NCBI RefSeq assembly: GCF_001187915.1 | Contig: NZ_LGIU01000033.1 | Coordinates: forward strand, 62,001-126,000 | DNA: 64,000 bases | Direction of reading: 5' to 3' | Source: Arthrobacter sp. RIT-PI-e | Lineage (GTDB): Bacteria > Actinomycetota > Actinomycetes > Actinomycetales > Micrococcaceae | In this document: one piece after another, positions 28,958-38,071 of the stretch | Layout of the letters: each line of letters begins with the position of its first letter | Position numbering within the stretch: the stretch's first letter is position 1 | Translations under genes and position numbers: made by a program | The notes under the pieces: generated by a model | What the model saw: only the letters and a program-made list of their open reading frames with translations | The model's database searches: none | Told to the model about the DNA's origin: nothing

Positions 28958-29986
28958 ATGCAGCAACCTCCGGGATCGATTCCCACCCTTGACCTCAGTA
29001 CCGCACGCTCCGTCGATGGCTCCTTCACCCCCGGCTTCATCGAGGAACTGCGCAACGCCGCCCACACCGTCGGCTTCTTCCACGTCGTCAACTACGGCGC
29101 CGCCCCCACCCAGGTGGATGACCTCTTCGACATCACGCGCCGGTTCTTCGACCTCCCGCTCCAGGACCGCCTCGCTCTGCACAACCGGCTCTCCCCGCAC
29201 TTCCGCGGCTACGCCGGGCTCGGTACGGAGATCACGCGCGGCCGGCCGGACTCCCGCGAGCAGATCGACTTCTCCCCCGAACGCGCACCGCGCACCGACC
29301 ACCCGGCGGACGAGCCCTACTGGCTCCTGCAGGGGCCCAACCTGTGGCCGCGGGAGACGCTCCCGCAGCTCGAGGAGCAGGCCATGGTGTGGGCCGAGCT
29401 GATGTCCGGCGTGGGCGCGGAGCTGCTCTCCGCGATCGGCGTCGCCCTGGACCTGCCGGAGGACTACTTCACCGAACCCTTCGAGGGGACCCCTGCGTGG
29501 ATGGCCAAGCTGGTGCACTACGTGGGCGGCGTCGTGGAGGACGCCGGCTCGCAGGGTGTCGGCGCCCACGCGGACTACGGGTTCGTGACGCTGCTGCTGC
29601 AGGACCAGGTGGGAGGTCTTGAGGTGCTCCCCCACGGAGCCTCCGACTGGGTGCCCGTCACCCCCGTCCCGGGGGCACTCGTGGTGAACCTCGGGGAGAT
29701 GCTCGAGGTGGCCACCGAGGGCTACCTCGCCGCCACCATCCACCGCGTCACCGCACCGGCGCCCGGCGTGGACCGGTACGCGATCCCGTTCTTCTGGTCA
29801 CCGCGCCTGGACGCCGTGATCGAGCCCGTACCCCTCTCCGAGGAGCTGAGGTCCGCGGCACGCGGTATCTCGGACGATCCCGAGAACCCCATGCTGTCCT
29901 CCTACGGCTCCAACATGCTCAAGGGACGGGCCCGGGCGCACCCGGACGTCACCGAGCTCCACCACCCGGAGCTCGTGCGGCGGTAG
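28958..29986 (+). CDS. 2OG-Fe(II) oxygenase, isopenicillin N synthase-like
   Basis: A 342-residue non-haem iron dioxygenase. The N-terminal DIOX_N domain (IPTLDLS...GFFHVVNYG) precedes the double-stranded beta-helix with HADYGFVTLL (His and Asp ligands), ATIHRV (second His) and RYAIPFF (Arg for 2-oxoglutarate). It should hydroxylate or desaturate a small molecule. Bacterial members of this type are mostly uncharacterised. Start at 28958 fits the family; an in-frame ATG at 28913 overlaps the preceding stop. Confidence 0.85.
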   Translation: MQQPPGSIPTLDLSTARSVDGSFTPGFIEELRNAAHTVGFFHVVNYGAAPTQVDDLFDITRRFFDLPLQDRLALHNRLSPHFRGYAGLGTEITRGRPDSREQIDFSPERAPRTDHPADEPYWLLQGPNLWPRETLPQLEEQAMVWAELMSGVGAELLSAIGVALDLPEDYFTEPFEGTPAWMAKLVHYVGGVVEDAGSQGVGAHADYGFVTLLLQDQVGGLEVLPHGASDWVPVTPVPGALVVNLGEMLEVATEGYLAATIHRVTAPAPGVDRYAIPFFWSPRLDAVIEPVPLSEELRSAARGISDDPENPMLSSYGSNMLKGRARAHPDVTELHHPELVRR

Positions 29987-30380
29987 CACCTCTACGTCGG
30001 GACCTCACCCAGAGCCCACCCTCCGTGACACCGCGCCGCAGGACCTCCAGGAGGGCCTGCGGCGCGGCGGGAGCCGGCACGCGCGGAGCGGGGCCGGCTG
30101 CTGAGGCCGCCGGCGGGGGGGTCCACCCGCGGCTGCGGACGGGGCCGCGGGCACCCCGCTCCCCCGGCCCCCCGTGCTGCGTCCCCTGGACCACGCCCCC
30201 GTCCGCCGGGCCGAAGGCGATCCGGCGCGCAGCCGGCATGGGCCCCCGCCACGCGTCGGCCCCGATGCTGCGCGCCGCCTCCGAGGGGCACGACGTCTTG
30301 TCCCTCCCCCGCCGCTCGGCGATGCTCAGGATCTCGGTACGGAGGTTCCCGGTCGTCGGCAAGGTCGCCGGCTCAGGCAC
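29949..30380 (-). CDS. DUF3253-like protein, possibly decayed at the C-terminus
   Basis: On the minus strand the frame from GTG 30380 reads LRTEILSIAERRGRDKTSCPSEAARSIGADAWR (in parts), which is the DUF3253 signature, then GVVQGTQHGG and RGPVRSRG, matching the usual end of the domain. After this the frame runs on for about 45 low-complexity residues and overlaps the convergent oxygenase gene, so the true stop may have been lost. The GTG lies 8 bases inside the preceding gene's end, behind AGGAAGGG. DUF3253 function is unknown. Confidence 0.5.
   Translation of the reverse strand: MPEPATLPTTGNLRTEILSIAERRGRDKTSCPSEAARSIGADAWRGPMPAARRIAFGPADGGVVQGTQHGGPGERGARGPVRSRGWTPPPAASAAGPAPRVPAPAAPQALLEVLRRGVTEGGLWVRSRRRGATAARAPGGGAR
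30032..30066. terminator. strong GC hairpin downstream of the oxygenase
   Basis: CGCGCCGCAGG and CCTGCGGCGCG pair perfectly (11 bases), and an inner CCTCC-A-GGAGG extends the stem. It starts 46 bases after the oxygenase stop. No U-tract. It lies in the doubtful tail of the DUF3253-like frame, which argues that the tail is not coding. Confidence 0.6.
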
Positions 30381-30729
30381 CGGCGGGACCCTTCCTCGAC
30401 GCACCGCCCCGACGGAGCGCCTGCATCCCGTCGAGTTCCTCCAGCGCCGTGGTCCACCGTGCGGTGCGTTCGGCCGCGGACTGCTCCCACCAGGGCGTAC
30501 CCCGCTCGCCGAGACCCTCCTTGGCCAGCTGCACCGTCCGCCGTGCGCGCGGGAGCGCTGCGCCGTCGTCGCCCTTGGCACTGTTGCGCACCCCGGAGCG
30601 CCCGCGCCCGAGGTGGGACATGAGCTGCGCCTTCACGTCCTCGGGCAGGGACGGGTCGGTCTTCCGCCAGCGGCGTCCGCTGTGGAGGAAGAACCGCTCG
30701 TCGTCGGAGGTTCCACTGAGATCTGACAC
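30373..30729 (-). CDS. small basic hypothetical protein
   Basis: A 118-residue protein beginning MSDLSGTSDDERFFLHSGRRWRKTDPSLPE, with a helical, basic middle (RRTVQLAKEGLGERGTPWWEQ). Homologous-looking proteins are frequent in Micrococcaceae and are usually left hypothetical. No membrane segment. It overlaps the DUF3253-like start by 8 bases, so the two are probably co-expressed. Confidence 0.7.
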   Translation of the reverse strand: MSDLSGTSDDERFFLHSGRRWRKTDPSLPEDVKAQLMSHLGRGRSGVRNSAKGDDGAALPRARRTVQLAKEGLGERGTPWWEQSAAERTARWTTALEELDGMQALRRGGASRKGPAGA

Positions 30730-30739
30730 GGGGCGTCCT

Positions 30740-31198
30740 TCAGTTCGAGAAATCGGGTGGGCCCACGAGGAGCAGTGCGGCGAACACCGTGGACACCGAG
30801 ATGATGGCGACGAACAGCGCCGAGAGCGGGCTCCGGAGCACCCAGGCCTGGACCTGCTCGACGGCGTTCCGCGGCGCCTCGGCGCCGGGGGCCAGCCGCC
30901 AGGTGCCGGAGAGCATGCCGCGCCGCTCGATCCACCGCTCGTACGGGACGGTGGCGAACGGCAGCACGGCGGAAGCCAGGCCCAGGAGTCCGGTGGTCAC
31001 CGACCACCGCTGGTTGATCCAGATGAACACCGTGACCACCACGAAGCACAGAAACACGAACCCGTGGACGGCGCCGGCCGGGGGCACCAGGTCCTCGGTG
31101 GTGCGGGTGACGTACTTGAGGAACATGCCGAGGAGCAGGAAGGCCCAGGTCACCGCTTCCGCGACAGCGACGATGCGGAACAGCGTGCGGGGGTTCAT
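30740..31198 (-). CDS. DUF3817-family membrane protein
   Basis: A 152-residue protein with four hydrophobic segments. The DUF3817 layout is clear: LFRIVAVAEAVTWAFLL, FLKYV near residue 28, then GAVHGFVFLCFVV and RWSVTTGLLGLASAVLPFATVPYERW. ATG 31198 follows GAGCCACCC, weak. Ten bases separate it from the downstream small basic gene, so they may be one transcript. Function unknown. Confidence 0.82.
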   Translation of the reverse strand: MNPRTLFRIVAVAEAVTWAFLLLGMFLKYVTRTTEDLVPPAGAVHGFVFLCFVVVTVFIWINQRWSVTTGLLGLASAVLPFATVPYERWIERRGMLSGTWRLAPGAEAPRNAVEQVQAWVLRSPLSALFVAIISVSTVFAALLLVGPPDFSN

Positions 31199-31468
31199 GG
31201 GTGGCTCCTGCTCGTGGGTGTCCCCCGATTCTTCCAGACACGCGCGGGGCGGCCCAACGCACGGACGACGTCGGGCGGCTTCCCGTACGCGTTCCGGCGC
31301 CTGTGGGCGTGTCGGGGCGGGACACGCCGGGAAGAAGTGCCCAGAGACGGGAAGAAGCCGCACGGGAGCCGATGCGGCGAGCGCTCACCCGGCCCGGAAG
31401 CACCCTGCCACGAACACCGCAGGGCCCCGCACCGAGGGGTGCGGGGCCCTGCGGGACGGTCCTCGGGA
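31199..31468. other. intergenic region
   Basis: About 270 bases between the DUF3817 and CsbD genes. Apart from the hairpin at 31417-31454 it holds no convincing coding frame; the open frames lack ribosome sites and family patterns. Confidence 0.5.
31417..31454 (-). terminator. 17-bp perfect-stem terminator of csbD
   Basis: CCGCAGGGCCCCGCACC-GAGG-GGTGCGGGGCCCTGCGG in two halves: perfect 17-base arms with a four-base loop, 15 bases beyond the CsbD stop. Confidence 0.75.
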
Positions 31469-31666
31469 CTACTTGCCCTTGAACGCGTCCTTGACGTTCC
31501 CGGCGGCGTCCTTGACGTTCTCGCCGGCCTGACGCGTGGTGGCTGCGCCCTGGTCCGCCTGGCCCTCGGCCTTGAGTTCCTGGTTGTCCGTCGCGTTGCC
31601 GACGGCCTCCTTGGCCTTGCCGGACAGCTCCTCGGCCTTGTTCTTCGCCTTGTCCATGAAGCTCAT
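31469..31666 (-). CDS. CsbD-family stress protein
   Basis: A 65-residue, charged, helical protein with the CsbD pattern (MDKAKNKAEELSGKAKEAVGN, then ELKAEGQADQ and NVKDAAGNVKDAFKG). CsbD proteins are general-stress proteins of unknown mechanism. AAGGAGCC precedes the ATG. Monocistronic, ending at a strong terminator. Confidence 0.85.
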   Translation of the reverse strand: MSFMDKAKNKAEELSGKAKEAVGNATDNQELKAEGQADQGAATTRQAGENVKDAAGNVKDAFKGK

Positions 31667-31805
31667 GGTGGGCTCCTTCCTCGTCGACTACCGCGTACCG
31701 TGCTCGCGGTCCTTCCGCGCGCACACCGGTCCGTGGCCTTGGCCACGGTCCGGTGCCCCGATCCTAGCTCCATCGGCGCGATGGCGAGCGGGGACACCCG
31801 GACAA

Positions 31806-31838
31806 CGAAAAACAGGCCGGACCGAAGTCCGACCTGTT
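31806..31838 (-). terminator. intrinsic terminator of cspA
   Basis: On the minus strand AACAGGTCGGAC-TTCG-GTCCGGCCTGTT (one mismatch in 12-base arms) is followed by TTTTTC. The TTCG tetraloop plus U-run make it the clearest intrinsic terminator in the window, 32 bases after the cold-shock gene. Confidence 0.9.
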
Positions 31839-31870
31839 CTCTCGAAAAGATCTAGAGGAAGATCCGAACC

Positions 31871-32074
31871 CTAGAGGGGCTGGATGTTCGACGCCTGAGG
31901 ACCCTTGGGGCCCTGCTCGGTGTCGAAGCTGACCTTCTGGTTCTCATCAAGCGAGCGGTAGCCGCTTGCATTGATGGCGGAGAAGTGTGCGAACACGTCT
32001 GCGCTTCCGTCGTCGGGAGCAATGAATCCAAAGCCCTTTTCAGCGTTGAACCACTTCACGGTACCTGTTGCCAT
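31871..32074 (-). CDS. cspA: cold-shock protein CspA
   Basis: A 67-residue single cold-shock domain: [16 protein letters not shown] (RNP1 KGFGFI) and DVFAHFS (RNP2, Ala in place of the usual Val). It binds single-stranded RNA/DNA as a chaperone. Length is standard. The start is preceded by AAGGA ten bases away and by two small hairpins in the leader (32088-32122), which may control translation with temperature. Confidence 0.93.
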   Translation of the reverse strand: MATGTVKWFNAEKGFGFIAPDDGSADVFAHFSAINASGYRSLDENQKVSFDTEQGPKGPQASNIQPL

Positions 32075-32087
32075 TTTTATTCATCCT

Positions 32088-32122
32088 TCTGAAATTCAGA
32101 CGCGTTCCGACTTTCGGAACGC
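32088..32122 (-). promoter_or_regulatory. two hairpins in the cspA leader
   Basis: TCTGAA-A-TTCAGA (32088-32100) lies 14 bases upstream of the cspA ATG and partly covers the ribosome site; GCGTTCCGA-CTT-TCGGAACGC (32102-32122) is a perfect 9-bp stem next to it. Such stems near the Shine-Dalgarno are expected for cold-regulated translation, but this is inferred. Confidence 0.45.
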
Positions 32123-32285
32123 CCCAGTCGCGGCGTGCTTGTCCGCTTTTTCAGAGACGGGTTTGTCCCGCGAGGGCTAAACCGCGCGAAATACAAATGC
32201 GCAACACTACAACCACCCCCCACTTAACCAGCCCGAGGAGGGTAATGGCAAGCAGGATGGGCAACGAACTTGGATCGGACCCCGA

Positions 32286-33275
32286 TCAGGCGCTCACGGG
32301 GAGCATCGCACCGGCCAGCAACCCGAAGGAATGCAGCCAGGACTCGGTGCTCTCGGCCTGCGTGGCGACGATGAGTTCGTCCGCCCCGACCTGCGCGGCG
32401 AAGCGCTCCAGGTAGTCGCGGACGACGTCCGGGGTGCCCACGGCGCTGTAGCGTGCCATGTCGGCCAGCTGCTGCCCGCCCGGTGAGGCGAGGATGGCCT
32501 GGGACTCCTCGCGGGTGAAGGTCTGTCCCCGCCCGAGCAGGAGGGTGACCCGGCGCAGCATGGCCTCGTGGAACTCGTGGTGCGCATCCTCCGCGCTGTC
32601 CGCGGCGATCACGTTGACGCCGGCGATCAGGTGGGGCTTCTCCGCCTGCTCGGAGGGCTTGAACTCGCGGCGGTAGATCGCCGCGGCGTCCTGCAGCGCC
32701 TGCGGCGCGAAGTGGGAGGCGAAGGCGAACGGCAGTCCCAGTGTAGCCGCGAGCCGGGCGCCGAACAGCGAGGACCCAAGGATGTACAGCGGGACGTCGG
32801 TACCCCTGCCCGGCGTGGCCTGGACCCCGGGCACGCGGGTGTTACCGGTGAGATAGCCCTGCAGCTCCAGGACGTCCTGCGGGAAGCTGTCGGCGGACAT
32901 CGGGTCCCGGCGCAGCGCCCGCGCCGTCACCTGGTCGCTGCCCGGGGCGCGGCCCAGTCCGAGGTCGATCCGCCCGGGGTGCAGGCTCTCCAGGGTGCCG
33001 AACTGCTCGGCGATGGTCAGCGGTGAGTGGTTCGGCAGCATCACGCCGCCGGCGCCGAGGCGGATCCGGGAGGTGTGCGCCGCCACGTGGGCCACGAGCA
33101 CGCTCGTGGCGGAGGAGGCGATGCTCCCCATGTTGTGGTGCTCGGCGTACCAGATGCGCCGGTACCCCCACGTCTCCGCGTGCTGGGCCAGCGAGACGCT
33201 GGAGGCGAAGGTCTCTGCCGGGGTGGAGCCCTCGGCTACCTGCGCGAGGTCCAGGATGGACAGGGGGATGGTCAT
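32286..33275 (-). CDS. luciferase-like (LLM) flavin oxidoreductase
   Basis: A 329-residue LLM-class flavin-dependent oxidoreductase with family marks: [57 protein letters not shown] (each in part). Related to the YhbW group. It uses reduced FMN; substrate unknown. GAGAGGTGC precedes ATG 33275. Monocistronic. Confidence 0.88.
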   Translation of the reverse strand: MTIPLSILDLAQVAEGSTPAETFASSVSLAQHAETWGYRRIWYAEHHNMGSIASSATSVLVAHVAAHTSRIRLGAGGVMLPNHSPLTIAEQFGTLESLHPGRIDLGLGRAPGSDQVTARALRRDPMSADSFPQDVLELQGYLTGNTRVPGVQATPGRGTDVPLYILGSSLFGARLAATLGLPFAFASHFAPQALQDAAAIYRREFKPSEQAEKPHLIAGVNVIAADSAEDAHHEFHEAMLRRVTLLLGRGQTFTREESQAILASPGGQQLADMARYSAVGTPDVVRDYLERFAAQVGADELIVATQAESTESWLHSFGLLAGAMLPVSA

Positions 33276-33425
33276 GGGTGCACCTCTCAATTTCCGGCCG
33301 TCACGGCGGGGTGTGCTGCGGGGCCCCTGTCAGAACGGTTGCCCGGGCACATCTATTTCCGCGGGGAGGTCCGCAGCACCGTCACCATCTCCCGTGCGCG
33401 GCGCCCGCTCTGCTTGACTGGGTCC

Positions 33426-33602
33426 ATGACCGACAGCGATGCGACCCCCTCCGCAGCAGGACCCACCGAGACCGAGCTCCGCGAGCGCCAGGACGTCCTG
33501 GTCCGGGCGCTCAGCGTGGAGCAGAACTCCGAGCGGCTCCAGGCGCTCAGCGACGAGCTCGAGGCCGTGCAGCGGCGGCTGGAGCAGGTGCGGCACGGCT
33601 GA
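33426..33602 (+). CDS. 58-residue helical protein
   Basis: ATG 33426 gives a 58-residue protein with an acidic N-terminus (MTDSDATPSAAGPTETE) and a long amphipathic helix (LVRALSVEQNSERLQALSDELEAVQRRLEQV, in part) that could form a coiled coil. No ribosome site of note. It lies about 100 bases before the helicase gene. No family recognised. Confidence 0.5.
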   Translation: MTDSDATPSAAGPTETELRERQDVLVRALSVEQNSERLQALSDELEAVQRRLEQVRHG

Positions 33603-33706
33603 TCGGCGGTCGGTGGTCTGCTCCTGGTGAGCGACGCCCGGGTGGCCGTCGTCGTGAGGACCACCTGTTGCGGTCCGGCGTCACCGCCCCGTGAGAGCAT
33701 GGAATT

Positions 33707-36700
33707 ATGCCCGAATCCAGCCACCCCATGGTCGATGTCACCGACATCATCCGGATCGTGGGTGGGGTCGCCTTCCAGCGGGGCCAGACCTACGCGAAGG
33801 ACGGCGCCGTCAGTTCCCTGAGCTGGGACGGCACCTCGAAGGTCCTGACCGGCAAGGTCCGCGGGACCGCGCCGGCGGACTACCGGACCAAGCTCCGCCT
33901 CGGCGTGAAGGGTGACGGCCGTTTCCGGCCGCTCGAGAACTTCTGCAGCTGCCCGGTAGGGGCGGACTGCAAGCACGTGGCCGCCACGGCACTGCAGAGC
34001 AACACCGAGAACCTGCTGGCGCAGCACGAACGCGAGCTCGGTGCGCGTCCGGCGCCGCGGACCACGGTCCCGGAGGGCTGGCAGGCGTCCCTCACGGAGC
34101 TCCTCGAGGCGGACGACGACGCCGCGGGCGCACCGGCGCAGCTCACCCGGCTCGGTCTCCAGTTCGAGCTGCGGACCCCCGAGGTCGCGGTGCAGCGCTG
34201 GGGTTCCGCAGCCGAGCGTCAGGGGCAGCGCACCCTCAACACACGCCTCGGCGTGCGGCCGGTCAGTCAGAACGGCAAGGGCAAGTGGATCAAGAACAAC
34301 CTGTCCTGGGGCAGCATCAGCTACCAGACGTACGGGCTGAAGCTCGACGCCGAACAGCACCGCTGGTTCTCCCAGTTCCCCGCACTGCACCGCGGCACCG
34401 GGGTCAACTACTTCGGCAACAACGATTCCTGGCTGTACCTGGACGACTTCAGCAACCCGCTGCTCTGGCAGCTCCTGGACGAGGCCCAGCGCCTGGGGAT
34501 CGAGTTCGTGGGCTCCCGGAAGTCGGTGACCATCGACCTCGCCACCCGGGCCGTGCTCAAGCTCGACGCCACGGCGGCCGCTGACGGCACGCTGCAGCTG
34601 AACCCGGCGCTGGACATCGACGGCCGGGCACACCCCGCGGACACCGCCCACGTGATCAGCACCCACGGCATCTACACCGTGGCCCCGGGGGATGCCATCA
34701 CGCTCGCCCCGACCGCCCGGCGCATGACGCCCAAGGACATCGAGCTCCTGCAGCGAGGGCGCACCGTCACGATCCCCGAGGAGGAGACCTCCCTCTTCCT
34801 GCAGGAGTACTACCCCAGGCTCCGGCAGTCCCTGGAGGTGGAGAGCAGCGACGGCAGCGTCGAGCTGCCGGAGGTCCAGCCCCCGGTCCTCGTGCTCACC
34901 ACGACCTACGGTCAGGACGGCGACGTCCTCCTCGACTGGTTCTTCGACTACACCCTGGGAGACTCGGTGCAGCGCAGGGCCTTCCGGCGGGGCGGCCCCG
35001 GGAGCGACGACGGCTACCGGGACTCCGATGCCGAGGACGCCCTCGCCGCGAGCGTGCGCAGGACCCTCGGACCACGTCCGCTGAAAGCCGTGCGGCTGGA
35101 GGACATGGCGGCCGTGGAGTTCGTGGAGGAGGTCCTGCCGCAGCTGAAGGAGCTTCCCAGCGTGGAGGTCCAGGTGATCGGCGAGCAGCCGGACTACCGG
35201 GAGCTCACCGAGACACCGACCCTGCACATCAGCACCGTGGACACGGAGAACCGCGACTGGTTCGATCTCGGAGTGCTGGTCACGGTGAGCGGGCGCACCA
35301 TCCCGTTCGACTCGATCTTCCGGGCCCTGGCGCAGGGAGCCAAGAAGCTCAAGCTCGTGGACAACACCTACCTCTCCCTCGCGCAACCGGTCTTCGACCA
35401 GCTGCGCGACCTCATCGAGGAGGCCCGCGCCCTCAGCGAGTGGGAGCCCGGGGCCACCCTGCAGATCAGCCGCTACCAGGCGGGACTGTGGGAGGACTTC
35501 GAGGACCTCGCGGACGAGACCGAGCAGGCACAGTCCTGGCGCGACGCCGTCAGCGGGCTGCTCGAGGTCACCGACGTCGGTGCCACACCACCCCCGGCCG
35601 GTCTGGTGGCGAGCATGCGGCCCTACCAGGCCGAGGGCTTCAACTGGCTCGCCTTCCTGTGGCGCCACCAGCTGGGCGGGATCCTCGCCGATGACATGGG
35701 TCTCGGCAAGACGCTCCAGGCCCTGGCCCTGGTGACCCACGCGAAGGAGACCACGGAGCTCGAGGCCCCGTTCCTGGTGGTGGCCCCCACCTCGGTGGTG
35801 CCCAACTGGGCCAAGGAGGCGCACCGCTTCGCCCCGGGGCTGAAGGTGGTGGCCGTGACGGACACGCAGGGCGCCTCCGGCGTACCCCTGCAGGAGCAGA
35901 TCGGCGACGCCGATCTGGTGATCACCTCCTACACGCTCTTCCGGCTGGACTTCCCCGCCTACCAGGACCTCCCGTGGTCCGGGCTGGTGCTGGACGAGGC
36001 GCAGTTCGTGAAGAACCGCGCCTCCAAGGTGCACCAGGCGGCCAAGGACTTCGACGCCCCGTTCAAGCTCGCGATCACCGGCACGCCCATGGAGAACAAC
36101 CTCATGGAGCTGTGGTCCCTGTTCGACATCGTGGCCCCGGGGCTCTTCCCGTCCGCCCGGAAGTTCACCGAGGACTACCGCACCCCGATCGAGAAGATCG
36201 GGGACAACCGCCCCCTGATCCGGCTGCGCAAGCGCATCCGCCCCCTCATGATGCGCCGCACCAAGGAGGCCGTGGCCTCGGACCTGCCGCCCAAGCAGGA
36301 GCAGGTGCTCGAGGTGGAGCTCCACCCGGAGCACCGGCGCATCTACGAGACCTACCTGCAGCGCGAGCGGCAGAAGCTCCTCGGCCTGATCGAGGACATG
36401 AACCGGAACCGCATGATCGTGTTCAGGTCACTGACCCTGCTGCGGATGCTGAGCCTGGATGCCTCCCTCGTGGACCCCGAGCACAAGGGCGTGCCGTCGG
36501 CGAAGCTCGAGGTCCTGTTCGAGAACCTCGACGGCATCCTCGCCGAGGGGCACCGGGCCCTGGTGTTCAGCCAGTTCACGTCCTACCTGAAGAAGGCCGC
36601 CGAGCAGCTGGACGCCCGCGGGATCGAGTACGCCTACCTCGACGGCTCCACCCGCAGCCGGGGTGAGGTGATCGACTCCTTCAAGGAGGGGCGCGCCCCC

Positions 36701-37003
36701 GTGTTCCTCATCAGCCTGAAGGCCGGAGGCTTCGGCCTGAACCTCACCGAGGCCGACTACTGCTTCCTGCTGGACCCCTGGTGGAACCCGGCCTCGGAGG
36801 CGCAGGCCGTGGACCGTACCCACCGCATCGGCCAGACGAAGAACGTGATGGTGTACCGGATGGTGTCCCAGGGCACCATCGAGGAGAAGGTCATGAAGCT
36901 CAAGGAGCAGAAGGCCAAGCTGTTCACGTCCGTGATGGACGACGACGCCGTGTTCAGCTCCGCGCTCACCGCGGAGGACATCCGCGGCCTGCTGGAGGCC
37001 TGA
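33707..37003 (+). CDS. SWIM-SNF2 family helicase
   Basis: A 1098-residue DNA-dependent ATPase. A SWIM zinc finger (CSCPVGADCKH, about residues 82-92) is at the N-terminus. A middle region of about 500 residues follows (SNF2-associated domain). The ATPase has GILADDMGLGKT (about 655), LDEAQ (motif II), TGTPMENN and a C-terminal helicase half with GGFGLNLTEADYC and DRTHRIGQTK. Bacterial members are thought to act in DNA repair or transcription; the exact task is unknown. Length is typical. Not in an operon. Confidence 0.92.
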   Translation: MPESSHPMVDVTDIIRIVGGVAFQRGQTYAKDGAVSSLSWDGTSKVLTGKVRGTAPADYRTKLRLGVKGDGRFRPLENFCSCPVGADCKHVAATALQSNTENLLAQHERELGARPAPRTTVPEGWQASLTELLEADDDAAGAPAQLTRLGLQFELRTPEVAVQRWGSAAERQGQRTLNTRLGVRPVSQNGKGKWIKNNLSWGSISYQTYGLKLDAEQHRWFSQFPALHRGTGVNYFGNNDSWLYLDDFSNPLLWQLLDEAQRLGIEFVGSRKSVTIDLATRAVLKLDATAAADGTLQLNPALDIDGRAHPADTAHVISTHGIYTVAPGDAITLAPTARRMTPKDIELLQRGRTVTIPEEETSLFLQEYYPRLRQSLEVESSDGSVELPEVQPPVLVLTTTYGQDGDVLLDWFFDYTLGDSVQRRAFRRGGPGSDDGYRDSDAEDALAASVRRTLGPRPLKAVRLEDMAAVEFVEEVLPQLKELPSVEVQVIGEQPDYRELTETPTLHISTVDTENRDWFDLGVLVTVSGRTIPFDSIFRALAQGAKKLKLVDNTYLSLAQPVFDQLRDLIEEARALSEWEPGATLQISRYQAGLWEDFEDLADETEQAQSWRDAVSGLLEVTDVGATPPPAGLVASMRPYQAEGFNWLAFLWRHQLGGILADDMGLGKTLQALALVTHAKETTELEAPFLVVAPTSVVPNWAKEAHRFAPGLKVVAVTDTQGASGVPLQEQIGDADLVITSYTLFRLDFPAYQDLPWSGLVLDEAQFVKNRASKVHQAAKDFDAPFKLAITGTPMENNLMELWSLFDIVAPGLFPSARKFTEDYRTPIEKIGDNRPLIRLRKRIRPLMMRRTKEAVASDLPPKQEQVLEVELHPEHRRIYETYLQRERQKLLGLIEDMNRNRMIVFRSLTLLRMLSLDASLVDPEHKGVPSAKLEVLFENLDGILAEGHRALVFSQFTSYLKKAAEQLDARGIEYAYLDGSTRSRGEVIDSFKEGRAPVFLISLKAGGFGLNLTEADYCFLLDPWWNPASEAQAVDRTHRIGQTKNVMVYRMVSQGTIEEKVMKLKEQKAKLFTSVMDDDAVFSSALTAEDIRGLLEA

Positions 37004-37103
37004 GACCCGTCGGAGCAGGTGTCCCCGCACCGCACTGAGGCCCCTCGGAACGGTGGGCGGTACGGCCGGCCCCATCGTGGGCGGCCACCGGCAGGGCTCC
37101 CGG

Positions 37104-37967
37104 TCAGGCGGCGTCGCCGTCGTCCCGCAGCGCCGGAACCAGCAGTTCCGCGAAGGCGCGGGGCCGCGCGGCGATCCACCAGTGGCTCCCGGGGACGGTG
37201 GTCACCGTGAGGTCCTCCACCCACTCCCCGAGACCGTCCACGAGGTGGGGTGAGAGGAACGGGTCCTTCAGGGGGACGATCACGTGCACGGGGACGGACA
37301 CCGCCCGGCGAGGGGGCGGCGTGGCGCCGGAGAGCATATTGGCCCTGTAGAGCGCGAGCCCACGGACCGGGTCCGCGCCGACGTTGCGCCGTGCACCCAG
37401 CTCGTAACGGCGGGTCAGCCCGTACCTCCAGGCCAGCTCGGGGAGCACCGGGAGCTGGAACGCACCCACGTACCAGCTGCGCAGCACCTGGCCCACTCCC
37501 TGCCGCACCAGCCGCGGCGTCCTCAGGCGTCCACGCAACCACCGCGAGAAGTGCCGCAGATCCGGTCCGGAGATACTGGTCCAGTCCGTGATCCGGCCGT
37601 CGGTCCGCGCGTCCTGGACCACGGCCCACCCCTGGATCGAGCCCCAGTCGTGGCCCACGAGCCGGACGCCGTCGGGGGCGTCGATGCTCTCCAGCACGGC
37701 GACGACGTCGTCCACCAGCTCGGTGAGCGTGAAGCCCGCACCGTCGCGGGGAGCGGACCGCCCGGCGTTCCGCGTGTCGAAGGCCACCAGGTGGTGGGTG
37801 GCGGCGAGCTCCTTCATCACGGGGAGGAAGACCCGGTGGTCGTCGGGGTAGCCGTGGAGGAAGAGGATGGTGGGTGTACCCGGCGCGGGTTCCCGGCCGT
37901 ACTCGAACACGGCCAGATCGGCTCCGTCGGAGCGGACGGTGCGGTGCCTCTCGTGCAAGCTGTCCAT
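37104..37967 (-). CDS. alpha/beta hydrolase, epoxide-hydrolase-like
   Basis: A 287-residue alpha/beta hydrolase. HGYPDDHRVF is the oxyanion loop, GHDWGS carries an Asp nucleophile as in epoxide hydrolases and dehalogenases, and GSHWWIA holds the C-terminal His. The substrate is unknown. It is monocistronic, between the helicase and the TspO-like gene. Confidence 0.85.
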   Translation of the reverse strand: MDSLHERHRTVRSDGADLAVFEYGREPAPGTPTILFLHGYPDDHRVFLPVMKELAATHHLVAFDTRNAGRSAPRDGAGFTLTELVDDVVAVLESIDAPDGVRLVGHDWGSIQGWAVVQDARTDGRITDWTSISGPDLRHFSRWLRGRLRTPRLVRQGVGQVLRSWYVGAFQLPVLPELAWRYGLTRRYELGARRNVGADPVRGLALYRANMLSGATPPPRRAVSVPVHVIVPLKDPFLSPHLVDGLGEWVEDLTVTTVPGSHWWIAARPRAFAELLVPALRDDGDAA

Positions 37968-38071
37968 GACCTCACCCTAGATGCCTCGTCGGACATCCGG
38001 GGGAATCGCGGACGCGTCGAGGACGGGCTCCTTCCTCATCCCCCGACGTGCTCTACCATCTCCCGGCGGGA

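Noticed and set aside
33353-36334. 993-codon open frame on the minus strand
   Set aside because: Entirely opposite the SNF2 helicase; composition is the antisense of a high-GC coding strand and shows no family motif.
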